64,000 nt of DNA from Panulirus ornatus. Its lineage: Eukaryota > Arthropoda > Malacostraca > Decapoda > Palinuridae. Made by a program: the position numbers and the translations under genes. Shown here in pieces: positions 16,177 through 26,351 of this stretch (position 1 is its first letter; every line of letters begins with the position of its first letter). Where the stretch lies: positions 10,192,850 to 10,256,849 of the forward strand of contig NC_092255.1 in assembly GCF_036320965.1 (NCBI RefSeq), read 5' to 3'. The notes below the pieces were generated by a model. That model made no database searches. It was not told where the DNA came from and saw only the letters and a list, made by a program, of their open reading frames with translations.

Positions 16177-18583
16177 TTTTTTTTTTTTTTTGCTTTGGGC
16201 CCCCTTCTCCCGCTTTGCGAGGTAGGGGCAAGGAAACAAACGAAAGAAATGGCCCAACCCACCCCCAACATATTATAAAACATCGTCCACAACGCAAAAA
16301 ATTTCAAACCTCCCCACTTTCCATGGTTTCCCCCCCAAACCCTTTACATGCCCTGATTTAACCCCTGCCCGACGTCAACCCGAAAAAAACCCAATCGCTC
16401 CCAAATTTACCATTCCACCCTCCATTTACCTCCGCATGTTTACCCTGAAACACAAAATCTTTTTCACTACACTTTCCAAAACCCCCAATTGGCTCCTCTT
16501 TTCCTCTTCCCTCACTTCGCCATAATCCTTTTGGGCAAAAACTTTCCCCCACTCATTTTCCCCCATGCCAAACATTTTCAAAACACCCTCTTCTGCTCTC
16601 CACCACGCTTTTTTTTTTTTCCACCATCTCCTACCCTTACGTTACTTTCTCGACAAACCACCTCACACCACACATTTTCCTCAAACATCTCATTTTCCGC
16701 ACATCACCTCCTGCGAAACCCCCAAAACCAAACCCACGCCTAGCAACCATAAAATAATGTTGGAACCACTATTCCTCAAACATAACCATTTTTTCTTTCC
16801 GAATAAGTCTCGACCCTCCACATATTCTTTAAGGCTCCAAATTTTTGCCCCCCCCCCCACCCTATACCACTCCGCTCCATGGGTTTCCCTCCCTGCCGAT
16901 CCACTCCCAATTTCAAAACACTTCACTTTCCCCCATTTTTTCTCCCTTCAAACTCACACCAATTGACTTTTACCCCAACCCTACTGTACCAATAAACCCT
17001 TGGGTCTTATTCACATTTACTCTTAATTCCTTTCCACACTTTTTCCAACCAGTCACCAGCTTCTGCGCTTCTCACAAACACACCAGCGCGTACCAACACG
17101 AACACAACTGACTCACTTCCCAACTCTCTCAAACCCCAACAGACTTCATACTTGCCCCTCTTTTCCCAAAAATCTTGCTTCACCCCCTAACAACCACTCC
17201 AAAAAAAAGATTAAACAACCTTTAGACATCACACGCCCTCCGCAAACCTATACACTGAGAACCAATCACTTTCCTCTTTTTTACACTACAAATGCTTTCA
17301 ACCCAAAAGGGCTTTCCCCTGCTTTTAAAAAACTGCCCCCACACCATTAACTTTAATACCTTCCCAAAAAAGCATCCTACAACCACATATACCTTCTCCA
17401 GATCCATAAATCCACAAAGAAATCCATTTGCTTTTCTAAGTATTTCTCACATACATTCTTCAAGCAAACACCTGACCACACATCCCCCAAAACACTTCAA
17501 ACCCCAAAACTGCTTTTCCCCCAATCTGTCCCTCTGTAAAGCCTTCACCCTCTAAATCAATACCCTCCCATATAATTTACCGGGAATACTCAACAACTTA
17601 TACCTCTGGAATGTGAGCTTTCCCACGCTTATCCCCTTTTGCCTTGTACTTTGCACCATGCACGCATTCCCCAATCCTCAGGCACCCACCATGAGTCATA
17701 CACATTAAAAAAGCCTTCCCAAACCTCAACAATACAGCCCCCCCTTTTTTAAAATTTCCACGCAATACCACCAAACCGCTGCTTGCCGCTTCATCTTCCG
17801 CAAATTTTTTACAAAACCCTTTTCTCGTTTTACCAAATCATTTTCCCTAACCCCTCACTTTGCACACCACCTCGACCAAAACACCTATATCTGCCAAACT
17901 TATCATCAACACTCAAAAAACCTTAAAAATACTCACTCTTCCCTTTCCTCACTCACCCCCTACTGTTATCACCTCCCCTTTTGCCCCCTTTCACTGAAGT
18001 TTCCCATTTTCTCCCTTGTCTACCACTTTATTTACTCCTTCCAGAACATTTTTTTTATTCTCCCTAAAATTTAATGATATCTCTCACCCCAACCTCCATT
18101 TGCCTTTTTTCCCTCCACCTTCTCTGACCTCCGTCCTTCTTTTATAAAACCCTACTAAAACTCCCTTTTTTTTTCCCTGCAAAAATCTCCAAAATGCCCT
18201 CTCCTTCCCTTTCACTAATACCTTACTTCTTCTTTCCCCACACATACTACCCTTTCAATCAACCCATCTCCCACCTTCTCAACCCAAACAACATTTTTTT
18301 TTTTTGCCAACCCATAAACTGATTCCTAAATAAAACCCCCCCCATCCCCACTTTCCTATAAAAAAAGTCAAACCCCCTTTTTCCATCTGTACTCAGTCTC
18401 TCCTGTCTTTTCCACACAAATCTCCTTCCCAAGCTCACTACTCGAAAAACCCCCTTCACCCCAAAATTCACTCTTCTTTTTTTTTGAAAACCCATACAAA
18501 CTTCCCCCTTTCCTCCACAAGATAATACAATCCTCCCCTCCAGTTCACCTCCCCGCACATTAACATCCAAAAGTCTCTCAGTG
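16177..18583 (-). mobile_element. RTE-like LINE, antisense (composite unit 2, part c)
   Basis: From the 3' terminal motif (16192-16230) through the RT and linker to the endonuclease region encoding ERLLDVNVL (acattaacatccaaaagtct at 18557-18576). It then meets (TA)n. It ends about 300-400 bp nearer the 3' end of the element than unit 1, part c. Confidence 0.76.
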
Positions 18584-18680
18584 AATATATATATATATAT
18601 AATATATATATATAAATATATATATAATAATATATATATATATATAATAATATATATTAATAAATTATATAAAAAATAAT
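18584..18680. repeat. Degenerate (TA)n tract
   Basis: Interrupted TA and TAA repeats before an orphan LINE 3' end. Confidence 0.85.
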
Positions 18681-18775
18681 TATTGCCGGGGGTGGGTTTT
18701 TGGGGGATTTCTTTTGCTGTTTCTTGCGCTACCTGGCAAACGCGGAGACAGCGGAAAAAAAAAAAAATGTAAAAT
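18681..18775 (+). mobile_element. Orphan RTE-like LINE 3' terminus
   Basis: About 95 bp matching only the end of the 3' UTR in sense orientation (tttcttgcgctacctggcaa, 18720-18739, then an agacagcg motif and an A-run). It lies between two TA-rich tracts with no coding sequence attached, so it is a severely 5'-truncated insertion. Confidence 0.75.
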
Positions 18776-18930
18776 ATTTTAAAATAATATATATTATATA
18801 ATATATAAAAATATATATATTATATAATAATTATATATATATAATAATATATATAAATAAGAATTATATATAATATAATATATAATAATAATATTATAAA
18901 TTATAATAATATATAATAAGTAATATATTT
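18776..18930. repeat. Degenerate (TA)n tract
   Basis: About 155 bp of TA, TAA and ATAAT repeats following the orphan 3' terminus. Confidence 0.85.
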
Positions 18931-20746
18931 AAAAGCTTCCGAAAGATGAAAGCCGCAAGGCAAGGATTTTTGGGTTTGGATTGCAGTGAAATTTTTTTAA
19001 AAAAGGGATGACTGTATTGTTGACTTGGGTTTGGGAAAGGGTTATTTAATGTATGTATGATTCATTGTTTGGGGGCCTGAGGTTGACGGGAAAGCTTCAA
19101 AGTGCCATGTTTCAAAGCAAAGGGGGTAAAAGTGAGTCCTCAAAACACAGGGAAAACGTTTGTTGATATTCCTGAATTTTTATGGGAGGTATTGATGAAG
19201 GGGAAGCATGTACCGGCATCAATTGTGCAAAGCAGTGTTTTCGGGAAATGGTAGAGGATTGGATTAGGTGTTTTCTTGAAGTATGTATGAAAAATAATTT
19301 TGAAAAGCAAATGGGTTTGTAGTAGCATTTATGACTGGAGAAAGCCATAAAGATTTGATAGAGATGCCTTGAAAGTTTTTAAGAAATAGGCGTGGGGTAA
19401 TGTAAAAAACCTTGAAAAATTTTTATCGATATATAAGGCAGTTACGGTGGGAAAAGAGGAAAGTGAAATTTGGGTTTTCAGTGAATGTATTTTCGGCATG
19501 ATTTTGTTATTCTCCAAGGGTGTTTTTTTTTGTTTAGGGTTGGGGTTTTTAGGGAATGAATCAAGAGTTTTGGAAAGATGGCAAGTATCAGTCGTTGTGG
19601 AAGAGAGTTGGAAGGATCAGTTTTTTCGCTGATGAAAAACTCGTGGCTACATTGAAAACTGCAGAAGCTGGGGACTGGTTTGTAAAGTTGGAAAGAAAAA
19701 GTTAAGATAAATGTAATAAACTAGTTATTAGGTACCCTGGGTTCATCAAGTCTTTTGGGAGGTAAGTTAGAATGGAGAAAAACTGGAGGAATAAATTTTT
19801 TTAGATATCGGGAGTATCTGGCAGGAATGGAACCATGGAAGCGGAAGTGAATCATCGTGGGGGGGAAAAAATTTCGGGGAGCTAGGAATGATTGGAAGTC
19901 GAGAACTTTTACTCGGAAAGTAAAAATGGGTTTTTGAAGGAATAGTGTTCGAACAATGTTGTAGTTGCGAGGCGGGGCTATGATAGATTTGTGCGCAGAG
20001 GGATGTCTGGAGTGAAGTTTGAGGACAATTTTGGTTTTAGGGGGTTTTGATCGAGTAATAATTTAAATAAAAAGAGATTTGGAAATAAAAAGAGCGGGGG
20101 GTTTTGAGATAGCAGAAGAGGTTTTTTGAAATGGTATGGCACAGGAAGAATGAGTGAGAAAGATTGCCCAAAGGGAGGATAATTGCCCGAGTGGGGGGAA
20201 CGAAAAGGGGAGACCAAAATTGGGGGTAAAAAGGGGGGTAAAAAAATTTTTGAGTGATTGAGCCAAACATGCGGAAAGGGTGAAAGACGTACAAGAAATA
20301 AATAAAGGGAAACGATGGGGTAAATGGGGTCGATTTGCTGTAAAGGGTTTAAACCCGGGGCATTGAACGTCTGGGGAAACCATGAAATTTGTGGGGCCTG
20401 GATGTGGAAGGGAGGTGGTTTCGGTGCATTAACATGACAGCTAAGACGAGGGAACGAAGGGGGCCTTTGTCTTTTCCTACGCCCCCCTCGCACAATGAGG
20501 GGGGGGGGGGTTTTTTTTCCAGGGGGGCGGGGTGGCAAAGGGGACAAATAAAGGCAGACATATTAATCTGTACATAGTATATATTAATGTCTGTGGTGAT
20601 TAATTATATTTTTGGGTAATTGAGATTTTTAAGGTTGAAAATGGGGGGGGACGGGTTTAACTTTTTTTTTGGGGGGTTTGGGGCCATTTTTTTCGTCTTT
20701 TCCTTGCGCACCCCCGCTAACCGGAGACGCGACAAAGCAAAATAAG
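18931..20746 (+). mobile_element. RTE-like LINE 3' half, sense, indel-riddled
   Basis: Starts in the RT N-terminal segment (aagatgaaagccgcaaggca = KMKAGKA) and can be traced through motifs A-C, the C-terminal domain and a long-form 3' UTR. It reaches the terminal motif ccgctaaccggagacgcgac at 20713-20732. No motif is in an uninterrupted frame. The middle of the 3' UTR (20560-20680) is especially diverged. Confidence 0.78.
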
Positions 20747-21139
20747 GTAAAAAAATATTAAAAATTTAATAAATATATTTTTTATATATATTATATAAAT
20801 TATATAATATATATAAAAAAATTTTTAAATATATATAAAAATATATAATTATATAAATAAAATTATATTTTAATATAAAAATATATATAAATAAATAATA
20901 ATAATAATATATATAATTTTTATTATATAAAAATTATATTTTAAAATATATAAATAAATATATTTTAATATAAAATAATAAATTTTTATTATATAAATAA
21001 TATATATATAAAAAATATATATATGAAAAATATATATTATAAATATAATATAAATTAATAATATATATATATATAATATTATAAAATATATATAAAAATA
21101 AATATATATATAAATATATTAAAATAAAATATTATATAT

Positions 21140-21209
<70 letters not shown>
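20747..21209. repeat. Long (TA)n tract, degenerate then pure
   Basis: About 400 bp of interrupted TA/TAA repeats that become perfectly alternating from about 21144 to 21209. The change marks the right edge of the indel-rich block. Confidence 0.92.
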
Positions 21210-21211
<2 letters not shown>

Positions 21212-21447
21212 TTCTTTCAGACCATTCGCCATTTCCCGCATTAGCGAGGAAGCGTTAGGATCAGAGGACTGGGCCTTAGAGGGAATATCCTCACCTGACC
21301 ACCTTCTATGTTCCTTCTTTTGGAAAATTAAAAAAAAAAAAATGAGAGAGGAGGATTTCCAGCCACCCGCTCCCTCCCCTTTTAGTCGCTTTCTACGACA
21401 CGCAGGGAATACTTGGGAAGTATTCTTTCTCCCCTATCCCCAGGGAT
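21210..21447 (-). mobile_element. SINE-like non-autonomous element with LINE-derived ends, copy 1
   Basis: A 238-bp element flanked on both sides by (TA)n. Read on the minus strand it opens with the LINE 5' leader (ccctggggataggggagaaa, then a tattccctgcgtgtcgtag block and the tcctcctctc tract). It continues through a private middle (region of ggtgaggatattccctc). It closes with cttcctcgctaatgcgg plus ggaaatggcg, a relative of the LINE 3' terminal motif. It has no ORF. A second copy of nearly the same length lies at 32153-32396. I see no clear RNA polymerase III A or B box. The LINE-partner relationship is an inference from the shared ends. Confidence 0.72.
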
Positions 21448-21565
<118 letters not shown>

Positions 21566-21685
21566 CCTAGGGGATAGGGGAGAAAGAATACCTCCTACGT
21601 ATTCCTCACGTGTCATAGAAGGTGACTAAAGAGGACGGGAGCGGGGGTTGGAAACCCTCCCCTCCTTGTATTCTAACTTTCTAAA

Positions 21686-24685
21686 ATGGGAAACAGACGG
21701 AGGAGTCACGCGGGGAAAGCTCATCCTCATCGAAGGCTCAGATTGGGGTGGGTCAATGTATGTGGTTGTAAACAAAATGAGAAAAAAGGTAAGATAAGTA
21801 GTATGTTTGAGGAGAGGAACCTGGATGTTTTCCCTCTGAGTGAAATAAAGCTCAAGGGTAAGGTGGAAGAGTGGTTTAGTAATGATTTGGGAGTAAAGTC
21901 AGGGGTTAGTGAGATGACAAGAGCAAGGGAAGGAGTAGCTCTACTCCTGAAGCAGGAGTGGTGGGAGTATGTGATAGAGTGTAAGAAAGTGAACTCTAGT
22001 TTGATATGGGTAAAGCTGAAAGTGGGTGGAGAGAGATGGGTGATTATTCGTGCATTTGTACCTGGGCATGAGAAGAAAGATCATGAGAGGCAGGTGTTTT
22101 AGAAGCAGCTGAGTGAGTGTGTTATTAGTTTTGATGCACGAGACCGGGTTATAGTGATGGGTGACTTAAATGGAAAGGTGGGTAATGTGGCAGTTGAAGG
22201 AATGATTTGTGTACATGGGGTGTTCAGTGTTGTAAATGGAAATGGTGAAGAGCTTGCAGATCTATGTGCTGAGAAAAGACAGGTGATTGGGAATACCTGG
22301 TTAAAAAAGAGAGATATACATAAGTATACGTATGTAAGTAGGAGAGATTGGCAGAGAGCGTTATTGGATTACGTGCTAATTTCTTGGCACGCGAAAGAGA
22401 GACTTATGGATATTCATGTGCTGAGAGGTGCAACTGGAGGGATGTCTGATTATTATCTTGTGGAGGCGAAGGTGAAGATATGTAGAGGTTTTCAGAATAG
22501 AAAAGAGAATGTTGGGGTGAAGAGAGTGGTGAGAGTATGTGAGCTTGGGAAGCAGTCTTGTGTGAGGAAGTACCAGGAGCGACTGAGTTCAGAATGGAAA
22601 AAGGTTAGAACAAAGGAGGTAAGGGGAGTGGGGGAGAAATGGGATGTATTTAGGGAAGCAGTGATGGCTTGCGCAAAAGATGCTTTTGGCTTGAGAAGCG
22701 TGAGAGGTGGGCAGATTAGAAAGGGTAGTTAGTGGTGGGATGAAGAGGTAAGATTATTACTGAAAGAGAAATGAGAGGTATTTGGACGATTTTTGCAGGT
22801 AAATAATGCAAATGAGAGGGAGATGTATAAAAGAAAGAGGCAGGAGGTCATGAGAAAGGTGCATGAGGTGATAAAGAGGGCTAATGAGAGTTGGAGTGAG
22901 AGAGTATAATTAAATTTTAGGGAGAATAAAAAGATGTTTTCGAAGGAGGTAAATAAAGTGCGTAAGACAAGGGAACAAATGGGAACTTCAGCCAAGACGG
23001 CTAATGGGAAGGTGATAACAAGTAGGAGTGATGTGAAAAGACTGAGTGAGTATTTTGAAGGTTTGTTGAATGTGTTTAATGATAGACTGGCGGATATAGG
23101 ATGGTTTGGTCGAGGTGGTGTGCAAAGTGAGAGGGTTAAGGAAAATGATTTGATAAACAGAGGAGGTAGTAAAAGCTTTGCAGAAGATGAAAGCCGGCAA
23201 AGCAGCGGGTTTGGATGGTATTGCAGTGTAATTTATCAAAAAAGGGGTGACTGTATTGTTGACTGGTTGGTAAGATTATTTAATGTATGTATGACTCATG
23301 GTTAGGTGCCTGAGGATTAGCGGAATGCTTGCATAGTGCCATTGTACAAAGGCAAAAGGGATAAGAGTGAGTGCTCAAATTACAGAGGTATAAGTTTCTT
23401 GAGTATTCCTGGGAAATTATATGGGAGGGTATTGATTGAGAGGGTGAAGGCATGTACAGAGCATCAGATTGGGGAAGAGCAGTGTTGTTTCAGAAGTGGT
23501 AGAGGATGTGTGGATCAGGTGTTTGCTTTGAAGAATGTATGTGAGAAATACTTAGAAAATCAAATGGATTTATATGCAGCATTCATGAATCTAGAGAAGG
23601 CATATGATAGAGTTGATAGAGATGCTCTGTGGAAGGTATTAAGAAAGTTTGGTGTGGGAGGCAAGTTGTTAGAAGCAGTGAAATTTTTTTTATCAAGGAT
23701 GTAAGGCATGTGTACGTGTAGGAAGAAGGAAAGAAAGAAAAGTGATTGTTTCTCAGTGAATGTTGGTTTGCGGCAGGGGTATGTGATGTCTCCCTGCTTG
23801 TTTAATTTGTTTATAGATGGGGTTGTTAGGGAGGTGAATGCAAGAGTTTTGGAAAGAGGGGCAAATATGCAGTCTGTTTTGGATGAGGGAGCTTGGGAAG
23901 TGAGTTACTTGTTGTTCGATGATTATACAGCGTTGGTGGCTGATTGGTGTGAGAAACTGCAGAAGCTGGTGACTGAGTTTGATAAAGTGTGTGAAAGAAA
24001 AAAGCTGAGAGTAAATGTGAATAAGAGCAAGGTTATTAGGTACAGTAGGGTTAAGGGATAAGTCAATTGGGAGGTATGTTTGAATGGAGAAAAACTGGAG
24101 GAAGTGAAGTTTTTTAGATATCTGGGAGTGGATTTGTCAGCGGATGGAACCATGGAAGCGGAAGTGAATCATAGGGTGGGGGAGGGGGCGAAAGTTCAGG
24201 GAGCGTTCAAAAATGTGTGGAAGTCGAGAACATTATCTCGGAAAGCAAAAATGGGTATGTTTGAAGGAATAGTGGTTCCAACAATGTTATATGGTTGCGA
24301 GGCGTGGGCTATAGATAGAGTTGTGCGGATGAGGGTTGATGTGCTGGAAATGAGATGTTTTAGGACAATATGTGGTGTGGGGTTGTTTGATCGAGTAAGT
24401 AATATTAGGGTAAGAGAGATGTGTGGTAATAAAAATAGTGTGGTTGAGAGAGCAGAAGAGGGTGTTTTGAAATGGTTTGGTCAAATGGAGAGAATGAGTG
24501 AGGAACGATTGACCAAGAGGATATATGTGTCAGAGGTGAAGGGAACGAGGAGAAGTGGGAGACCAAATTGGAGGCGGAAAGATGGAGTGAAAAAGAATTT
24601 GAGTGATCGATGCCTGAACATGCAGGAGGGTGAAAGGCGTGCAAGGAATAGAGTAAATTGGAACGATGTGGTATACATTGGTTGA
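21686..24685 (+). pseudogene. Endonuclease-reverse transcriptase ORF, near-complete but interrupted
   Basis: The start codon is chosen because the protein start MGNRR recurs at the same place in several copies (1913, 26311 minus). Endonuclease: LNVCGCKQ, then SEIKL where other copies have SETKL. A stop at 22100-22102 follows KKDHERQVF. Then come VMMGDLNGKVGNV and SDYYLVEAK (His to Tyr at the usual SDH motif) in the 192-codon stretch to 22732. RT: KAGKAAG is disrupted at about 23200. Motif A FMNLEKAYDRVDRD has Asp to Asn at 23587. Motif B is GLRQGYVMSPCLF. Motif C is LLFDDYTALVADW, a damaged FADD. The C-terminal domain MFEGIVVPTMLYGCEAW to RRARNRVNW is open over 201 codons (24080-24685). The protein is clearly dead as a polymerase. 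Confidence 0.88.
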
Positions 24686-24967
24686 CGTGCTGTCAATGGA
24701 TCGAACCATGGCTTATGAAGCGTCTTGGGTATACCATGAAAAGTTTTTTGGGGCCTGGATGTGGAAAGGGAGATGTGGTTTCGGTGTACTATACATGACA
24801 GCTAGAGACTGAGTGTGATCGAATATGGCCTTTGGTGTCTTTTGCTAGCGCTACCTCGTGCAAATGGGGGGGAGGGGGTTGTTATTTCATGTGTGGCGGG
24901 GTGGCGATGGGAATTAATAATGGCAGACAGTATGAATTATGTACATGTGTATATATGTATATGTGTG

Positions 24968-24972
<5 letters not shown>

Positions 24973-25055
<83 letters not shown>
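24973..25055. repeat. (TA)n expansion inside the LINE 3' UTR
   Basis: 83 bp of pure TA within the UTR, where other long-form copies have a short gtatatatatgtgtaca stretch. It has expanded in place rather than marking an insertion boundary, because UTR sequence continues on both sides. Confidence 0.9.
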
Positions 25056-25056
<1 letters not shown>

Positions 25057-25214
25057 TTTGAGATGTATAAGTATGTATATTTGCGTGTGTGGACGTGTAT
25101 GTATATACATGTGTATGTTGGTGCGTTGGGCCATTGTTTCGCCTGTTTCTTTGCGGATCTCGCTAACGCAGGAGACAGCGAGAAAGTAAAATTAATAAAT
25201 AAATAAATAGATAA

Positions 25215-25388
<174 letters not shown>

Positions 25389-26311
25389 CTCACCTTTTTC
25401 CATTTTGTACTCAGTCTCTCCTGGTACTTCCTCACACAAGTCTCCTTCCCAAGCTCACTTACTCTCACCACCCTCTTCACCCCAACATTCACTCTTCTTT
25501 TCTGAAAACCCATACAAATCTTCACCTTAGCCTCCACAAGATAATGATCAGACATCCCTCCAGTTGCACCTCTCAGCACATTAACATCCAAAAGTCTCTC
25601 TTTCGCGCGCCTGTCAATTAACACGTAATCCAATAACGCTCTCTGGCCATCTCTCCTACTTACATAAGTATACTTATGTATATCTCGCTTTTTAAACCAG
25701 GTATTCCCAATCATCAGTCCTTTTTCAGCACATAAATCTACAAGCTCTTCACCATTTCCATTTACAACACTGAACAACCCATGTATACCAATTATTCCCT
25801 CAACTGCCACATTACTCACCTTTGCATTCAAATCACCCATCACTATAACCCGGTCTCGTGCATCAAAACCACTAACACACCCATTCAGCTGCTCCCAAAA
25901 CACTTGCCTCTCATGATCTTTCTTCTCATGCCCAGGTGCATATGCACCAATAATCACCCATCTCTCTCCATCAACTTTCAGTTTTACCCATATTAATCGA
26001 GAATTTACTTTCTTACATTCTATCACATACTCCCAAAACTTCTGTTGCAGGAGTATTGCTACTCCTTCCCTTGCTCTTGTCTTCTCACTAACCCCTGACT
26101 TTACTCCCAAGACATTCCCAAACCACTCTTCCCCTTTACCCTTGAGCTTCGTTTCACTCAGAGCCAAAACATCCAGGGTCCTTTCCTCAAACATACTACC
26201 TATCTCTCCTTTTTTCACATCTTGGTTACATCCACACACATTTAGGCACCCCAATCTGAGCCTTCGAGGAGGATGAGCACTCCCCGCGTGACTCCTTCTT
26301 CTGTTTCCCAT
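25389..26311 (-). pseudogene. Intact APE-type endonuclease domain, 3'-truncated
   Basis: The only copy in the window whose entire endonuclease domain is open, about 308 codons from [10 protein letters not shown]. Motifs in order are [27 protein letters not shown] (catalytic Glu), [15 protein letters not shown] (Tyr), [14 protein letters not shown] (Asp and Asn), [20 protein letters not shown] (Asp) and [15 protein letters not shown] (final His). The frame then runs into (TA)n and would add an Ile-Tyr tail, so no RT follows. It is the best template for the endonuclease part of the family. There is no sign of a promoter or of independent function. Confidence 0.85.
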
Positions 26312-26351
26312 TTTAGAAAGTTAAAAAAAATACAAGGAGGGGAGGATTTCT
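25389..26351 (-). mobile_element. Inverted 5' segment of a LINE insertion (twin-priming type)
   Basis: Antisense endonuclease half of the LINE, from the leader (tacaaggaggggaggatttc at 26331-26350) to the point encoding WKKVR at 25389. The adjoining sense segment resumes at exactly the next codons (gagaacaatggaagtaagg). The two pieces are therefore complementary parts of one insertion whose 5' portion was inverted. This is the known signature of twin priming during target-primed reverse transcription. Confidence 0.82.

Larger units (their letters stand above)
21566..25210 (+). mobile_element. RTE-like LINE, best full-length reference copy
   Basis: Complete from leader to tail. The leader is 21566-21685 (cctaggggataggggagaaa). 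The coding region is 21686-24685, ending at the stop in VVYIG-tga. The 3' UTR is 24686-25210. The 3' UTR carries two related motifs, agcgctacctcgtgcaaatg (24847-24866) and ggatctcgctaacgcaggag (25155-25174). An internal TA expansion sits at 24973-25055. The copy ends in aataaataaataaatag and a (TA)n array. No target-site duplication can be distinguished because both flanks are (TA)n. An ORF of about 1000 codons with endonuclease plus RT, and a simple-repeat tail instead of poly(A), fits the RTE clade. Clade assignment should be treated as probable. Confidence 0.9.

Noticed and set aside
21210..21447. tRNA-derived SINE head
   Set aside because: No convincing A box or B box and no cloverleaf could be drawn. 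The 5' part matches the LINE leader instead.
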